A DNA stretch of 64,000 bases from Pseudomonas oryzagri (GTDB lineage: Bacteria > Pseudomonadota > Gammaproteobacteria > Pseudomonadales > Pseudomonadaceae): contig NZ_JAJHPU010000046.1 in assembly GCF_020831405.1 (NCBI RefSeq), positions 1 to 64,000 on the forward strand. The letters run 5' to 3'. This document shows, piece by piece, positions 1 through 10,971 of this stretch (the stretch's first letter is position 1; the number at the start of each line of letters is the position of its first letter). The position numbers and the translations under genes were made by a program. The notes under the pieces were generated by a model that had not been told where the DNA came from, made no database searches, and saw nothing but the letters and a program-made list of their open reading frames with translations.

Positions 1-129
<129 letters not shown>

Positions 130-144
130 TCGACGGTCTGTAAG

Positions 145-184
145 CGAGAAAGCCCCCGCCTAATGCGGGGGCTTTCTCGTTTCT
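145..184 (+). terminator. Rho-independent terminator after tuf
   Basis: A perfect 15-bp stem (cgagaaagcccccgc at 145-159 with gcgggggctttctcg at 165-179) has a 5-nt loop and is followed by TTT. It separates tuf from the S10 operon. Confidence 0.9.
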
Positions 185-193
185 GCTCATTTG

Positions 194-615
<422 letters not shown>

Positions 616-682
616 TCGTGTAACGCTCTGAAATGGGCGGCCATAGCGGGTGAAAGCCCCGTACACTCAAGAGGTTTAAGAC

Positions 683-1312
683 ATGACTATTGGTGTAGTC
701 GGTCGTAAGTGCGGCATGACCCGCATTTTCACCGAAGATGGTGTCTCTATTCCGGTTACGGTCATCGAGGTCGAGCCGAATCGCGTCACCCAGTTCAAAA
801 GCGAAGAGAGCGATGGCTATCGCGCCGTGCAGGTGACTGTCGGCGAGCGTCGCGCCTCCCGTGTGACCAAGGCCCAGGCCGGTCACTTCGCCAAGGCCAA
901 TGTTGCTGCCGGTCGTGCTGTTCTGGAGTTCCGTCTTGAAGACGGCGAGTTCCAGGCTGGCGATCAGCTCACCGTTGAGCAGTTCCAGGCAGGTCAGCTG
1001 GTCGATGTGACCGGTCAGTCCAAGGGTAAAGGCTACGCCGGTACCATCAAGCGCTGGAACTTCCGCGGTCAGGACAACACCCACGGCAACTCCGTTTCCC
1101 ACCGTGCTCCGGGTTCCATCGGCCAGTGCCAGACTCCTGGTCGAGTGTTCAAGGGCAAGAAGATGTCCGGTCATCTGGGCGCCGAGCGCGTGACCGTACA
1201 GTCCCTGGAAGTTGTTCGTGTCGATGCCGAGCGCAATCTGCTGCTGGTCAAGGGCGCTGTCCCGGGTGCCACTGGTGGTGACGTGATCGTGCGTCCGGCT
1301 GCCAAGGCTTAA
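683..1312 (+). CDS. rplC: 50S ribosomal protein L3
   Basis: 209 residues, the same length as E. coli L3. The family signature is present around residues 145-170 ([20 protein letters not shown]), including the Gln that PrmB methylates in E. coli. L3 is an early assembly protein near the peptidyl-transferase centre. GAGG lies before the ATG, and rplD follows after 15 bp. Confidence 0.98.
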   Translation: MTIGVVGRKCGMTRIFTEDGVSIPVTVIEVEPNRVTQFKSEESDGYRAVQVTVGERRASRVTKAQAGHFAKANVAAGRAVLEFRLEDGEFQAGDQLTVEQFQAGQLVDVTGQSKGKGYAGTIKRWNFRGQDNTHGNSVSHRAPGSIGQCQTPGRVFKGKKMSGHLGAERVTVQSLEVVRVDAERNLLLVKGAVPGATGGDVIVRPAAKA

Positions 1313-1327
1313 GGGGAGATTCGAGAG

Positions 1328-1930
1328 ATGCAACTGAATGTGAACGGTGCGCAGGCGATCGAAGTCTCCGAGCGTACCTTTGGTGGCGAGTTCAACGAGA
1401 CCCTGGTGCACCAGGCAGTTGTTGCCTACATGGCTGGTGGCCGTCAGGGTTCCCGTGCCCAGCTGACCCGCGCCGAAGTGCGTGGCGGCGGCAAGAAGCC
1501 GTGGCGTCAGAAGGGTTCGGGCCGTGCCCGTGCCGGCTCCAGCCGTAGCCCGATCTGGCGTTCGGGTGGTGTGACCTTCGCGGCCAAGCCGCAGGATCAC
1601 TCCCAGAAGCTCAACAAGAAGATGTACCGTGCCGCCCTGCGCTCGATCCTGAGCGAGCTGGTGCGTCAGGAGCGTCTGATCGTTGTCGAGGACTTCGCCG
1701 TCGAGGCGCCGAAGACCAAGGCTCTGGTGAGCAAGCTGGGCGGTCTGGGTCTGAACGACGTGCTGATCGTGACCGAGGCGGTCGATGAAAACCTGTACCT
1801 GGCAGCGCGTAACCTGCCGCACGTCGACGTACGTGATGCACAGGGCTCCGACCCCGTCAGCCTGATCGCCTACGACAAGGTGCTGGTCACCGTGTCCGCC
1901 GTGAAGAAATTCGAGGAGCTGCTGGGATGA
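1328..1930 (+). CDS. rplD: 50S ribosomal protein L4
   Basis: 200 residues. The long basic loop lining the exit tunnel is visible ([20 protein letters not shown], about residues 55-75). In E. coli L4 also represses its own operon, but the short leader here shows no obvious target for that. The stop overlaps the rplW start (ATGA, 1927-1930), implying coupled translation. Confidence 0.98.
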   Translation: MQLNVNGAQAIEVSERTFGGEFNETLVHQAVVAYMAGGRQGSRAQLTRAEVRGGGKKPWRQKGSGRARAGSSRSPIWRSGGVTFAAKPQDHSQKLNKKMYRAALRSILSELVRQERLIVVEDFAVEAPKTKALVSKLGGLGLNDVLIVTEAVDENLYLAARNLPHVDVRDAQGSDPVSLIAYDKVLVTVSAVKKFEELLG

Positions 1931-2229
1931 ACCAGGAACGCGTATTCAAAGTGCTGGTTGGCCCGCACATCTCCGAGAAGGCCACGACCCTTGCCGATGG
2001 CAAGAGCCAGTTCGTTTTCAAGGTTGCTACCGACGCAACCAAGCTGGAAATCAAAAAGGCCGTCGAAACCCTGTTCGGTGTCAAGGTCGAGCGCGTCAGC
2101 ACCCTGAACGTCAAGGGCAAGACCAAGCGCACTGCGCGTGGCTTCGGCAAGCGCAACGACTGGAAAAAGGCGTACATCGCCCTCCAGCCGGGCCAGGATC
2201 TCGATTTCACCAGCGGCGCCGCTGAGTAA
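1927..2229 (+). CDS. rplW: 50S ribosomal protein L23
   Basis: 100 residues, starting inside the rplD stop. It has the L23 opening ([16 protein letters not shown]) and the basic loop [21 protein letters not shown]23 sits at the tunnel exit and docks trigger factor and SRP in bacteria. rplB starts 14 bp downstream. Confidence 0.98.
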   Translation: MNQERVFKVLVGPHISEKATTLADGKSQFVFKVATDATKLEIKKAVETLFGVKVERVSTLNVKGKTKRTARGFGKRNDWKKAYIALQPGQDLDFTSGAAE

Positions 2230-2243
2230 GGTAGGAGTGCATC

Positions 2244-3065
2244 ATGGCAATCGTTAAATGCAAGCCGACTTCCGCTGGCCGTCGCTTCGTGGTCAAGGTA
2301 GTCAATGCCGACCTGCACAAGGGCGCTCCGTACGCTCCGCTGGTCGAGAAGAAGAGCAAGACTGGCGGTCGTAACAACAACGGCCGCATCACCACCCGCC
2401 ACATCGGCGGTGGTCACAAGCAGCACTATCGTCTGGTCGACTTCCGTCGTGACAAGGATGGCATTCCTGCCATCGTTGAGCGCGTGGAATACGATCCGAA
2501 CCGTACTGCCCACATCGCCCTGCTGAAGTACGCAGACGGCGAGCGTCGTTACATCATCGCGCCGAAAGGCGTGAGCGCTGGCGACCAGCTGATCTCCGGT
2601 GCCCATGCGCCGATCAAGGCCGGCAACAGCCTGCCGCTGCGCAACATCCCGGTCGGTTCCACCATTCATGGTATCGAGCTGAAGCCGGGCAAGGGTGCTC
2701 AGATCGCGCGTTCCGCCGGTGCCTCCGTGCAGCTGGTCGCTCGTGAAGGTGCCTACGTGACTCTGCGTCTGCGCTCCGGCGAGATGCGCAAAGTCCTGGC
2801 CGAGTGCCGTGCGACCCTGGGCGAAGTCTCGAACTCCGAGCACAGCCTGCGTTCGCTGGGCAAGGCCGGTGCCAAGCGCTGGAAAGGTATCCGTCCGACC
2901 GTTCGTGGTGCCGCCATGAACCCGGTTGACCACCCGCATGGTGGTGGTGAAGGTCGTACCTCCGGTGGCCGTCATCCGGTATCGCCGTGGGGCTTCCCGA
3001 CCAAGGGCGCGAAGACCCGTTCCAACAAGCGCACCGACAACATGATTGTCCGTCGCCGCAAGTAA
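2244..3065 (+). CDS. rplB: 50S ribosomal protein L2
   Basis: 273 residues, full length. The C-terminal signature [14 protein letters not shown] contains the conserved histidine (position 229 in E. coli) linked to peptidyl-transferase function, and a basic tail ([10 protein letters not shown]) follows. L2 bridges the subunits on 23S rRNA. AGGAG precedes the ATG. Confidence 0.98.
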   Translation: MAIVKCKPTSAGRRFVVKVVNADLHKGAPYAPLVEKKSKTGGRNNNGRITTRHIGGGHKQHYRLVDFRRDKDGIPAIVERVEYDPNRTAHIALLKYADGERRYIIAPKGVSAGDQLISGAHAPIKAGNSLPLRNIPVGSTIHGIELKPGKGAQIARSAGASVQLVAREGAYVTLRLRSGEMRKVLAECRATLGEVSNSEHSLRSLGKAGAKRWKGIRPTVRGAAMNPVDHPHGGGEGRTSGGRHPVSPWGFPTKGAKTRSNKRTDNMIVRRRK

Positions 3066-3082
3066 CGTAGAGGGATACGACA

Positions 3083-3358
3083 GTGCCGCGTTCTCTGAAA
3101 AAAGGTCCGTTTATCGATCTTCACCTCATCAAGAAGGTCGAAGTGGCGGTGGAAAAGAACGACCGTAAGCCGATCAAAACCTGGTCGCGTCGTTCGATGA
3201 TTCTGCCGCAGATGGTCGGTCTGACCATCGCCGTGCATAACGGTCGTCAACATGTCCCGGTTCTGGTGAACGAAGACATGGTCGGCCACAAACTCGGCGA
3301 GTTCGCTGCTACCCGCACCTATCGCGGGCATGCTGCGGACAAGAAAGCCAAGCGTTAA
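3083..3358 (+). CDS. rpsS: 30S ribosomal protein S19
   Basis: 91 residues from a GTG start preceded by GAGGG; opening [19 protein letters not shown] is typical. S19 binds 16S rRNA in the 30S head near the A-site finger. The conserved end ([20 protein letters not shown]) is intact. rplV follows after 11 bp. Confidence 0.97.
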   Translation: MPRSLKKGPFIDLHLIKKVEVAVEKNDRKPIKTWSRRSMILPQMVGLTIAVHNGRQHVPVLVNEDMVGHKLGEFAATRTYRGHAADKKAKR

Positions 3359-3369
3359 GGGGTAAGGAA

Positions 3370-3702
3370 ATGGAAGTAGCCGCTAAGTTGTCGGGCGCTC
3401 GCATCTCCGCCCAGAAAGCCCGCTTGGTCGCCGACCAGATCCGCGGGAAGAAGGTGGGTGAAGCGCTCAATCTGCTGGCATTCAGCAGCAAGAAAGCCGC
3501 CGCCATCGTCAAGAAGGTGCTGGAGTCGGCTGTCGCCAACGCCGAGCACAATGAGGGCGCAGACGTGGACGACCTGAAGGTCTCCACCGTTTTCGTCAAC
3601 GAAGGGCGCTCGCTGAAGCGCATCATGCCGCGCGCCAAGGGCCGTGCTGATCGCATCGTCAAGCGGTCTTGCCATATCACTGTCAAGGTTGCGGACAAGT
3701 AA
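3370..3702 (+). CDS. rplV: 50S ribosomal protein L22
   Basis: 110 residues, standard length. The beta-hairpin that extends into the exit tunnel is recognisable near residues 80-100 ([20 protein letters not shown]); changes there cause macrolide resistance in other bacteria. Start ATG follows AAGGGGTAAGGAA. Confidence 0.98.
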   Translation: MEVAAKLSGARISAQKARLVADQIRGKKVGEALNLLAFSSKKAAAIVKKVLESAVANAEHNEGADVDDLKVSTVFVNEGRSLKRIMPRAKGRADRIVKRSCHITVKVADK

Positions 3703-3715
3703 CGGAGTCGATCAG

Positions 3716-4402
3716 ATGGGTCAGAAAGTACATCCCACTGGCATTCGCCTGGGCATCGTCAAGGAGCACACCTCGGTCTGGTACGCTGACAAGCGCACCT
3801 ATGCCGACTACCTGTTCGCGGACCTGCAGGTTCGTGAATACCTCCAAGACAAACTAAAAAGCGCGTCCGTGAGCCGTATCGACATCGCTCGTCCGGCTCA
3901 GACTGCCCGCATCACCATCCACACCGCCCGTCCCGGTATCGTGATCGGCAAGAAAGGTGAGGATGTCGAGAAGCTGCGTCAGGACCTGACCAAGCAGATG
4001 GGTGTGCCGGTGCACATCAACATCGAAGAGATCCGCAAGCCGGAACTCGACGCCATGCTGGTTGCACAGAGCGTGGCTCAGCAGCTGGAGCGTCGCGTGA
4101 TGTTCCGTCGCGCCATGAAGCGCGCCGTACAGAACGCCATGCGCATTGGTGCCAAAGGCATCAAGATCCAGGTGAGCGGTCGTCTGGGTGGTGCGGAAAT
4201 CGCACGTACCGAATGGTACCGCGAAGGTCGTGTGCCCCTGCACACCCTGCGCGCAGACATCGACTACAACACCTACGAAGCGCACACCACCTACGGTGTG
4301 ATCGGTGTGAAGGTTTGGATCTTCAAGGGCGAGGTCATTGGTGGCCAGCACGAAGAGCTCAAGCCGGCAGCACCTGCGCCTCGCAAAAAAGCTGCTAAGT
4401 AA
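3716..4402 (+). CDS. rpsC: 30S ribosomal protein S3
   Basis: 228 residues from the ATG preceded by GGAG ([18 protein letters not shown]). An in-frame start at 3644 would lie within rplV and is rejected. A KH domain is visible near residues 60-90 ([17 protein letters not shown]). S3 sits at the mRNA entry tunnel, where it helps unwind mRNA. The lysine/alanine-rich tail is typical. Confidence 0.98.
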   Translation: MGQKVHPTGIRLGIVKEHTSVWYADKRTYADYLFADLQVREYLQDKLKSASVSRIDIARPAQTARITIHTARPGIVIGKKGEDVEKLRQDLTKQMGVPVHINIEEIRKPELDAMLVAQSVAQQLERRVMFRRAMKRAVQNAMRIGAKGIKIQVSGRLGGAEIARTEWYREGRVPLHTLRADIDYNTYEAHTTYGVIGVKVWIFKGEVIGGQHEELKPAAPAPRKKAAK

Positions 4403-4416
4403 GAGGAGTACGCAAC

Positions 4417-4830
4417 ATGCTGCAACCCAAGCGTACAAAATTCCGCAAGCAGATGACCGGCCACAACCGTGGTCTGGCTCACCGCGGTAGCAAGGTCAGC
4501 TTCGGCGAGTTCGCGCTGAAGTCCGTCAGCCGTGGCCGTCTGACTGCTCGTCAGATCGAAGCTGCCCGTCGTGCTCTCACTCGTCACGTCAAGCGTGGCG
4601 GCAAGATCTGGATCCGCGTGTTCCCGGACAAGCCCGTTACCAAGAAGCCCCTGGAAGTTCGTATGGGTAAAGGTAAGGGTGGCGTCGAGTACTGGGTTGC
4701 CCTGATCCAGCCGGGCAAGGTCCTGTACGAGATCGAGGGTGTTTCCGAAGAGCTGGCTCGCGAGGCGTTCGCGCTGGCTGCTGCAAAGCTGCCGCTCGAG
4801 ACCACCTTTGTTAAGCGGACGGTGATGTGA
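4417..4830 (+). CDS. rplP: 50S ribosomal protein L16
   Basis: 137 residues, one longer than in E. coli. The opening [19 protein letters not shown] and the signature [14 protein letters not shown] are intact. L16 organises the A-site region of 23S rRNA. The TGA overlaps the rpmC ATG by one base (TGATG), indicating coupling. Confidence 0.98.
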
Positions 4831-5021
4831 TGAAAGCGAACGAACTTCGTGAAAAATCCGTTGAGCAGCTGAACGAGCAACTGCTCGGCCTGCTGCGCGA
4901 CCAGTTCAATCTGCGCATGCAGAAGGCAACTGGCCAGTTGGGGCAGTCTCACCTGCTCTCGCAAGTGAAGCGCGACATCGCTCGCGTGAAAACTGTGCTC
5001 AACCAGCAAGCAGGTAAGTAA
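4830..5021 (+). CDS. rpmC: 50S ribosomal protein L29
   Basis: 63 residues starting [20 protein letters not shown], almost entirely two long helices as in the family. ATG at 4830 is chosen over the GTG three bases upstream because it gives the conserved N-terminus and overlaps the rplP stop. L29 lies beside L23 at the tunnel exit. Confidence 0.97.
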
Positions 5022-5023
5022 TC

Positions 5024-5290
5024 ATGGCTGAAGCTCAGAACACCGTCCGCACGCTGACCGGCAAAGTCGTCAGCGACAAAATGGACAAGACCATCACCGT
5101 CCTGATCGAGCGCCGCGTAAAGCACCCGATCTACGGTAAATACGTGAAGCGTTCGACCAAGCTGCACGCCCACGACGAAACCAACCAGTGCCGCATGGGT
5201 GACCTCGTCACCATCCGCGAGACTCGTCCGCTGGCCAAGACCAAGGCCTGGACCCTGGTGGAAATCGTCGAACGTGCCGTGGAAGTCTAA
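5024..5290 (+). CDS. rpsQ: 30S ribosomal protein S17
   Basis: 88 residues with the OB-fold signature ([20 protein letters not shown]) and the conserved [16 protein letters not shown] end. S17 is a primary 16S rRNA binder. It starts 2 bp after rpmC and is the last gene of the S10 set. Confidence 0.98.
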   Translation: MAEAQNTVRTLTGKVVSDKMDKTITVLIERRVKHPIYGKYVKRSTKLHAHDETNQCRMGDLVTIRETRPLAKTKAWTLVEIVERAVEV

Positions 5291-5312
5291 GGACTAAGGG
5301 TCGGAGAAAGAT

Positions 5313-5681
5313 ATGATTCAGACTCAATCCATGCTCGACGTCGCCGACAACAGCGGTGCTCGTCGCGTTATGTGCATCAAGGTCCTTGGTGGCTCGCATC
5401 GTCGCTACGCCGGCATTGGCGACATCATCAAGGTGACCGTGAAGGAAGCGATTCCGCGCGGCAAGGTGAAAAAAGGCCAGGTGATGAGCGCTGTGGTCGT
5501 TCGCACCCGCCACGGTGTGCGTCGTCCGGATGGCTCGATCATCCGCTTCGATGGCAACGCCGCGGTCCTGCTGAACAACAAGCAGGAGCCCATCGGCACC
5601 CGTATCTTTGGCCCGGTGACCCGTGAACTTCGTGGTGAGAAGTTCATGAAGATCGTCTCCCTGGCCCCCGAAGTACTCTAA
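5313..5681 (+). CDS. rplN: 50S ribosomal protein L14
   Basis: 122 residues opening [21 protein letters not shown]14 forms an intersubunit bridge and is the binding site of the silencing factor RsfS. Only 22 bp separate it from rpsQ and I see no terminator or promoter there, so the S10 and spc gene sets look continuous here. Confidence 0.98.
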   Translation: MIQTQSMLDVADNSGARRVMCIKVLGGSHRRYAGIGDIIKVTVKEAIPRGKVKKGQVMSAVVVRTRHGVRRPDGSIIRFDGNAAVLLNNKQEPIGTRIFGPVTRELRGEKFMKIVSLAPEVL

Positions 5682-5693
5682 GGAGTAGCCGTC

Positions 5694-6008
5694 ATGCAAA
5701 AGATTCGTCGTGACGACGAAGTCATCGTCATCGCCGGCAAGGATAAGGGCAAGCGTGGCAAGGTGCTGAAGGTGCTGGCCGACGACCGTCTGGTCGTAGG
5801 TGGTATCAACCTCGTCAAGCGCCATACCAAGCCGAACCCGATGCTGGGCGTTCAAGGCGGTATCGTCGAGAAAGAAGCGCCGCTGCACGTTTCCAACGTT
5901 GCGATCTTCAACGGCGAAACCAACAAGGCTGACCGCGTTGGTTTCAAGGTCGAAGACGGCAAGAAAATTCGTGTCTTCAAGTCCACCCAGAAGCCGGTTG
6001 GCGCTTGA
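5694..6008 (+). CDS. rplX: 50S ribosomal protein L24
   Basis: 104 residues. The KOW motif is near the N-terminus ([20 protein letters not shown]). L24 starts 50S assembly. GGAGT precedes the ATG, and rplE follows after 19 bp. Confidence 0.98.
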   Translation: MQKIRRDDEVIVIAGKDKGKRGKVLKVLADDRLVVGGINLVKRHTKPNPMLGVQGGIVEKEAPLHVSNVAIFNGETNKADRVGFKVEDGKKIRVFKSTQKPVGA

Positions 6009-6027
6009 GAATCATAGGTAAATCACC

Positions 6028-6567
6028 ATGGCACGATTGAAAGAGATTTATCGGAACGAAATCGCTCCCAAGCTGAAGGAAGACCTGAAGCTGAGCAACG
6101 TGATGGAAATTCCGCGCATCACCAAAATCACCCTGAACATGGGCGTGGGCGAAGCGATCGGTGACAAGAAAGTCATCGAGAATGCCCTGGCCGACATGGA
6201 AAAGATCGCCGGCCAGAAGCCGGTGGTCACCATGGCGCGCAAGTCGGTTGCGGGCTTCAAAGTCCGTGAAGGCTGGCCGATCGGTATCAAGGTGACCCTG
6301 CGTGGCGATCGCATGTACGAGTTCCTGGATCGTCTGATCACCATCTCCCTGCCGCGCGTGCGTGACTTCCGCGGCCTGAATGCCAAGTCCTTCGACGGCC
6401 GCGGCAACTACAGCATGGGCGTGAAAGAGCAGATCATCTTCCCGGAAATCGATTACGACAAGATCGATGCGCTGCGTGGTATGGACATCACCCTGACCAC
6501 CACCGCCCGTACCGATGATGAAGGCCGCGCCCTGCTGCGCGCCTTCAAATTCCCGTTCCGCAACTGA
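6028..6567 (+). CDS. rplE: 50S ribosomal protein L5
   Basis: 179 residues, the E. coli length. The signature [18 protein letters not shown] is near residue 35. L5 binds 5S rRNA and contacts the P-site tRNA. It is followed by rpsN after 13 bp. Confidence 0.98.
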   Translation: MARLKEIYRNEIAPKLKEDLKLSNVMEIPRITKITLNMGVGEAIGDKKVIENALADMEKIAGQKPVVTMARKSVAGFKVREGWPIGIKVTLRGDRMYEFLDRLITISLPRVRDFRGLNAKSFDGRGNYSMGVKEQIIFPEIDYDKIDALRGMDITLTTTARTDDEGRALLRAFKFPFRN

Positions 6568-6580
6568 TTGGAGTCGGAAA

Positions 6581-6886
6581 ATGGCCAAAACGAGCATGAA
6601 GAACCGTGAGCTGAAGCGTCAGCAAACGGTGGCGAAGTACGCTAAAAAGCGTGCCGAGCTGAAAGCTGTCATTGCCAGCCCGAACTCCACTCCGGAGCAG
6701 CGCTGGGAAGCCCTGGTAGCCCTGCAAAAGCAGCCGCGCGATGCATCGCCGAGCCGCCTGCGCAACCGCTGCCGCATCACTGGTCGCCCGCACGGCTTCT
6801 ACCGCAAGTTCGGCCTGAGCCGTAACAAGCTGCGTGAAGCCGCCATGCGTGGTGATGTACCGGGTCTGGTCAAGGCCAGCTGGTAA
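6581..6886 (+). CDS. rpsN: 30S ribosomal protein S14 (zinc-free form)
   Basis: 101 residues from the ATG preceded by GGAG ([15 protein letters not shown]). It is the long form without the CxxC zinc ribbon; only one Cys lies in the signature [21 protein letters not shown]14 assembles late in the 30S head. A strong terminator and a new promoter lie between it and rpsH. Confidence 0.98.
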   Translation: MAKTSMKNRELKRQQTVAKYAKKRAELKAVIASPNSTPEQRWEALVALQKQPRDASPSRLRNRCRITGRPHGFYRKFGLSRNKLREAAMRGDVPGLVKASW

Positions 6887-6893
6887 GATGTCG

Positions 6894-6913
6894 GTCCCGG
6901 GTCAGCCCGGGAC
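6894..6913 (+). other. Small hairpin after rpsN
   Basis: gtcccggg (6894-6901) pairs perfectly with cccgggac (6906-6913) around TCAG, just before the larger terminator. The two hairpins stand in tandem; no T-tract follows this one. Confidence 0.5.
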
Positions 6914-6920
6914 CCGCGTC

Positions 6921-6957
6921 AACGAATCAAGCCCCTTTTGGGGCTTGATTCGTTTCT
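6921..6957 (+). terminator. Terminator-like hairpin between rpsN and rpsH
   Basis: A perfect 15-bp stem (aacgaatcaagcccc at 6921-6935, ggggcttgattcgtt at 6940-6954) has a TTTT loop and a short T-rich end. It should stop or reduce transcription in the middle of the spc gene set. Its descending arm contains the -35 box of the next promoter. Confidence 0.8.
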
Positions 6958-6973
6958 GGCCAGTCTCTAGAAT
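6945..6973 (+). promoter_or_regulatory. Promoter for rpsH and downstream spc genes
   Basis: TTGATT (6945-6950) and TAGAAT (6968-6973) have a 17-bp spacer. The -35 lies inside the terminator's descending arm. The leader to rpsH would be about 78 nt and includes a run of seven T at 7031-7037. Confidence 0.65.
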
Positions 6974-7057
6974 ATCCGGCTCGCCCGAGCCTGGCATTTG
7001 TTCAGGCGCGGGCACATACGGCCGAAAGGCTTTTTTTGTTTCAGGAGCATCAAGCCC

Positions 7058-7450
7058 ATGAGTATGCAGGACCCGTTAGCGGACATGCTAACTCGTATCC
7101 GTAATGCCCAGATGGCTGAGAAGACTGTGGTAACCATGCCGTCTTCCAAGCTGAAGGCAGCAGTCGCCAAAGTTCTGAAGGACGAAGGCTACATCGCGGA
7201 TTTCCAGGTCAGCGGCGAAGTCAAGCAGCAGCTGTCCATCGAGCTCAAGTACTTCGAAGGCAAGCCGGTCATCGAAGAGCTCAAGCGCGTCAGCCGTCCC
7301 GGTCTGCGCCAGTACAAGGGTGTCGAGCAGTTGCCGAAAGTTCGTGGCGGCCTCGGCGTGTCCATCGTCTCCACCAACAAAGGTGTGATGACTGACCGCG
7401 CTGCGCGCGCTGCCGGTGTCGGCGGCGAAGTGCTCTGCACCGTGTTCTAA
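7058..7450 (+). CDS. rpsH: 30S ribosomal protein S8
   Basis: 130 residues from ATG 7058 ([18 protein letters not shown]), preceded by AGGAG. An in-frame start at 6998 would add residues unlike any S8. The C-terminal signature ([19 protein letters not shown]) is intact. In E. coli S8 represses the spc operon. Here it is the first gene after the internal terminator/promoter junction. Confidence 0.98.
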   Translation: MSMQDPLADMLTRIRNAQMAEKTVVTMPSSKLKAAVAKVLKDEGYIADFQVSGEVKQQLSIELKYFEGKPVIEELKRVSRPGLRQYKGVEQLPKVRGGLGVSIVSTNKGVMTDRAARAAGVGGEVLCTVF

Positions 7451-7461
7451 GGGGGAACAGC

Positions 7462-7995
7462 ATGTCTCGCGTTGCTAAGAACCCCATCAGCCTGCCCGCC
7501 GGCGTCGAAGTCAAGCTGGCCGGTCAGCAGCTGTCCATCAAGGGTGCCAAGGGCACTCTGGAGCTGAAAGTGCATCCGTCCGTGGAGGTGATCCAGGACG
7601 GCGCCGAGCTGCGTTTCGCAGCCCGCAATGGCGATCAGCAGACTCGCGCCATGGCCGGTACCACTCGTGCCCTGGTCAACAACATGGTAGTGGGCGTCAG
7701 CCAGGGCTTCGAGCGCAAGCTCCAGCTGGTCGGCGTCGGTTACCGCGCCCAGGCCAAAGGCAGTGTTCTGTCGCTGGCCCTTGGCTTCTCCCATCCGGTT
7801 GAGTATGAGCTGCCGGAAGGCATCACTGCCGAGACCCCGAGCCAGACCGATATCCTGATCAAGGGCATCGACAAGCAAGTGGTCGGCCAGGTGGCTGCTG
7901 AGATCCGCGATTTCCGTCGTCCGGAGCCGTACAAAGGCAAAGGCGTCCGTTACGCTGACGAAGTAGTCCGTCGTAAAGAAGCCAAGAAGAAGTAG
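7462..7995 (+). CDS. rplF: 50S ribosomal protein L6
   Basis: 177 residues, the family length, with two L6 repeats and the C-terminal signature [15 protein letters not shown]6 binds near the GTPase centre of 23S rRNA. GGGGGAAC precedes the ATG; rplR follows after 10 bp. Confidence 0.98.
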   Translation: MSRVAKNPISLPAGVEVKLAGQQLSIKGAKGTLELKVHPSVEVIQDGAELRFAARNGDQQTRAMAGTTRALVNNMVVGVSQGFERKLQLVGVGYRAQAKGSVLSLALGFSHPVEYELPEGITAETPSQTDILIKGIDKQVVGQVAAEIRDFRRPEPYKGKGVRYADEVVRRKEAKKK

Positions 7996-8005
7996 GGCAT
8001 AGCAA

Positions 8006-8356
8006 ATGAGCGACAAGAAAGTTATCCGTCTGCGTCGCGCTCGCCAGGCACGCCTGAAGATGCGCGAGCTGGAGGCCGTACGCCTTTGCGTGTACCGCTC
8101 TTCCCAGCACATGTACGCCCAGGTCATTTCGGCCGACGGCGGCAAGGTCCTGGCCAGCGCCTCGACTCTGGACAAAGAGCTGCGTGGCACTGCCACCGGC
8201 AACGTCGAAGCAGCCAAGAAGGTTGGCCTGCTGGTGGCCGAGCGCGCGAAAGCCGCTGGTGTCACCCAGGTCGCATTCGACCGTTCTGGCTTCAAGTACC
8301 ACGGTCGTGTGAAAGCACTGGCCGATGCTGCTCGTGAAGGCGGGCTGGAGTTCTAA
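8006..8356 (+). CDS. rplR: 50S ribosomal protein L18
   Basis: 116 residues (E. coli 117). The basic N-terminus ([20 protein letters not shown]) and the C-terminal [20 protein letters not shown] are characteristic. L18 brings 5S rRNA into the large subunit together with L5. rpsE starts 3 bp after its stop. Confidence 0.98.
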   Translation: MSDKKVIRLRRARQARLKMRELEAVRLCVYRSSQHMYAQVISADGGKVLASASTLDKELRGTATGNVEAAKKVGLLVAERAKAAGVTQVAFDRSGFKYHGRVKALADAAREGGLEF

Positions 8357-8359
8357 GAC

Positions 8360-8860
8360 ATGGCGAACAACGAGCAGAAGCGCGACGAAGGCTACATCGA
8401 GAAGCTGGTTCAGGTTAACCGCGTTGCCAAGACCGTCAAGGGCGGCCGTATCTTCACCTTCACCGCGCTGACCGTGGTGGGTGACGGCAAGGGCCGTGTC
8501 GGTTTCGGTCGCGGCAAATCCCGCGAAGTGCCGGCTGCCATCCAGAAGGCGATGGAAGCTGCACGCCGCAACATGATCCAGGTGGACCTGAACGGTACCA
8601 CCCTGCAGTACCCGATCAAGTCCGCCCATGGCGCCTCCAAGGTGTACATGCAGCCGGCTTCCGAGGGTACCGGTGTCATCGCCGGCGGCGCCATGCGTGC
8701 CGTTCTGGAAGTGGCCGGTGTGCACAACGTTCTGGCCAAGTGCTACGGCTCGACCAACCCGGTGAACGTGGTGTACGCCACCTTCAAGGGTCTGAAGAGC
8801 ATGCAGTCTCCGGACTCCGTGGCGGCCAAGCGTGGCAAGAGCGTCGAGGAGATTCTCTGA
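8360..8860 (+). CDS. rpsE: 30S ribosomal protein S5
   Basis: 166 residues with the double-stranded RNA-binding S5 signature ([20 protein letters not shown]) near residue 35. S5 helps set decoding accuracy and mRNA unwinding. rpmD begins 2 bp after the TGA. Confidence 0.98.
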   Translation: MANNEQKRDEGYIEKLVQVNRVAKTVKGGRIFTFTALTVVGDGKGRVGFGRGKSREVPAAIQKAMEAARRNMIQVDLNGTTLQYPIKSAHGASKVYMQPASEGTGVIAGGAMRAVLEVAGVHNVLAKCYGSTNPVNVVYATFKGLKSMQSPDSVAAKRGKSVEEIL

Positions 8861-8862
8861 TC

Positions 8863-9045
8863 ATGTCGAATGCCAAGATCAAGGTCACGCTGATCAAGAG
8901 CGTGAACGGCCGTCTGGCCAACCACAAGGCGTGCGTCAAGGGTCTCGGCCTGCGTCGCATCAACCACACCGTAGAGGTCCTGGATACTCCCGAAAACCGC
9001 GGGATGATCAACAAGGCCTACTACCTGCTGCGTGTGGAGGGTTAA
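8863..9045 (+). CDS. rpmD: 50S ribosomal protein L30
   Basis: 60 residues, starting [20 protein letters not shown]. The start at 8863 is fixed by family length and by GAGGA in the end of rpsE. L30 is a small beta-alpha-beta protein of the 50S. Confidence 0.97.
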   Translation: MSNAKIKVTLIKSVNGRLANHKACVKGLGLRRINHTVEVLDTPENRGMINKAYYLLRVEG

Positions 9046-9048
9046 TCC

Positions 9049-9483
9049 ATGCAACTTAACGATCTGCGTTCCGCGCCGGGTGCCCGTCGCGAAAAGCATC
9101 GTCCGGGTCGTGGCATCGGTAGCGGCCTGGGCAAGACCGGTGGCCGCGGCCACAAGGGTCAGACCTCGCGTACCGGTGGCAAGATTGCTCCCGGCTTCGA
9201 GGGCGGCCAACAGCCGCTGCACCGCCGTCTGCCGAAGTTCGGCTTCACCTCCCTGAAGGCCATGGATCGTGCGGAAATCCGCACTTCCGAGCTGGCCAAG
9301 GTGGAAGGCGATGTCGTGACTCTGCAGTCGCTGAAGGATGCCAACCTGGTCAACCAGCACGTACAGCGCGTCAAAGTCATGCTGTCCGGCGAGGTTGCCC
9401 GTGCGGTCACCCTGAAGGGCATTGCCGTCACCAAAGGTGCACGTGCAGCCATCGAAGCAGCTGGCGGCAAAATCGAGGACTAA
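9049..9483 (+). CDS. rplO: 50S ribosomal protein L15
   Basis: 144 residues, the E. coli length. The glycine/arginine-rich N-terminal extension ([20 protein letters not shown]) threads into 23S rRNA in the family. secY starts on the base directly after the TAA, so its ribosome site lies in the last rplO codons. Confidence 0.98.
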   Translation: MQLNDLRSAPGARREKHRPGRGIGSGLGKTGGRGHKGQTSRTGGKIAPGFEGGQQPLHRRLPKFGFTSLKAMDRAEIRTSELAKVEGDVVTLQSLKDANLVNQHVQRVKVMLSGEVARAVTLKGIAVTKGARAAIEAAGGKIED

Positions 9484-10812
9484 ATGGCTAAGCAAGGTGC
9501 TCTCTCCGCGCTCAGCAATGGCGGACTGTCCGAGCTCTGGGCTCGTTTGCGTTTCCTGTTCATGGCGATCATCGTCTATCGGATCGGCGCGCACATCCCG
9601 GTGCCCGGTATCAATCCTGACCGGCTGGCCGAGCTGTTCCGGCAGAACGAGGGGACCATTCTTAGCCTGTTCAACATGTTTTCCGGCGGCGCGCTGGAGC
9701 GCATGAGCATCTTTGCGCTGGGGATCATGCCGTACATCTCGGCATCGATCATCATGCAGCTCATGACCGCGATCAGTCCGCAGCTGGAGCAGTTGAAGAA
9801 GGAAGGTGAGGCTGGTCGTCGCAAGATCAGCCAGTACACCCGCTATGGCACCGTCATCCTGGCGCTGGTCCAGGCCACCGGCATGTCCGTTGGCTTGGCC
9901 GGTCAGGGTGTGGCGTTCAGCACCGGCTTCAGCTTCTATTTCCTGGCGGTGACCACCTTCGTGGCTGGTGCGCTGTTCATGATGTGGCTGGGCGAGCAGA
10001 TCACCGAGCGGGGCGTCGGCAACGGCATCTCGATGCTGATCTTCTCCGGTATTGTCGCCGGCCTGCCGGCCGCCATCGGGCAATCCTTCGAGTCCGCGCG
10101 CCAGGGCGATATCAACATCTTCGCTCTGATCGCCGTCGCTCTGCTGGCGGTCGCCATTATCGGCTTCGTGGTGTTCATCGAGCGTGGCCAGCGCCGCATT
10201 GCGGTGCACTACGCCAAGCGTCAGCAGGGCCGCAAGGTCTTCGCGGCGCAGACCAGTCACCTGCCGCTGAAGGTGAACATGGCCGGCGTGATTCCGGCGA
10301 TCTTTGCCAGCAGCATCCTGCTGTTCCCGGCCTCTCTGGGTGCCTGGTTCGGTCAGGGTGAGGGCATGAGCTGGATGCAGGACGTCGCCCAGGCCATCGC
10401 TCCCGGGCAGCCCTTGAACATTCTGCTGTTTAGTGCAGGGATCATCTTCTTCTGCTTCTTCTACACGGCATTGATGTTCAATCCGAAGGATGTGGCGGAA
10501 AACCTGAAGAAGTCCGGTGCATTCATTCCGGGTATCCGTCCCGGCGAGCAGTCCGCGCGTTATATCGATGGCGTGCTGACCCGCTTGACCATGTTCGGTG
10601 CTCTGTACATGACGGCCGTGTGCCTGCTGCCGCAGTTCCTGGTGGTGGCTGCCAACGTGCCGTTCTACCTTGGCGGGACCTCGTTGCTGATCGTTGTGGT
10701 CGTTGTGATGGACTTCATGTCCCAAGTACAATCGCACCTCGTTTCGCACCAGTACGATTCCCTGATGAAGAAAGCCAACCTGAAGAGCTACGGCGGCGGC
10801 ATGCTGCGCTGA
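9484..10812 (+). CDS. secY: Preprotein translocase subunit SecY
   Basis: 442 residues with ten predicted membrane helices, opening [20 protein letters not shown]. Signatures seen are [11 protein letters not shown] in the first periplasmic loop and NVAGVIPxIF-type [13 protein letters not shown] in the middle. SecY forms the inner-membrane export channel with SecE and SecG. Its TAA-ATG contact with rplO (no gap) suggests coupled translation, as usual in spc operons. Confidence 0.98.
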   Translation: MAKQGALSALSNGGLSELWARLRFLFMAIIVYRIGAHIPVPGINPDRLAELFRQNEGTILSLFNMFSGGALERMSIFALGIMPYISASIIMQLMTAISPQLEQLKKEGEAGRRKISQYTRYGTVILALVQATGMSVGLAGQGVAFSTGFSFYFLAVTTFVAGALFMMWLGEQITERGVGNGISMLIFSGIVAGLPAAIGQSFESARQGDINIFALIAVALLAVAIIGFVVFIERGQRRIAVHYAKRQQGRKVFAAQTSHLPLKVNMAGVIPAIFASSILLFPASLGAWFGQGEGMSWMQDVAQAIAPGQPLNILLFSAGIIFFCFFYTALMFNPKDVAENLKKSGAFIPGIRPGEQSARYIDGVLTRLTMFGALYMTAVCLLPQFLVVAANVPFYLGGTSLLIVVVVVMDFMSQVQSHLVSHQYDSLMKKANLKSYGGGMLR

Positions 10813-10838
10813 AGCCCGTAAGGTTCGAGGAGTAACTG

Positions 10839-10955
10839 ATGAAAGTTCGTGCATCGGTCAAGAAGCTGTGCCGCAACTGCAAGATCGTGCGTCGCGACGG
10901 CGTCGTCCGCGTGATCTGCAGCGTGGAACCGCGTCACAAGCAGCGCCAAGGCTGA
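10839..10955 (+). CDS. rpmJ: 50S ribosomal protein L36 (zinc form)
   Basis: A 38-residue ORF starting [20 protein letters not shown]. It has the CxxC and later Cys/His ([11 protein letters not shown]) that bind zinc, so it is the zinc-dependent form. GAGGAG precedes the ATG by a few bases. It follows secY after 26 bp and is the last spc gene. I saw no zinc-free paralogue in the window. Confidence 0.96.
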   Translation: MKVRASVKKLCRNCKIVRRDGVVRVICSVEPRHKQRQG

Positions 10956-10971
10956 GTGTGATCTGCGAGCC

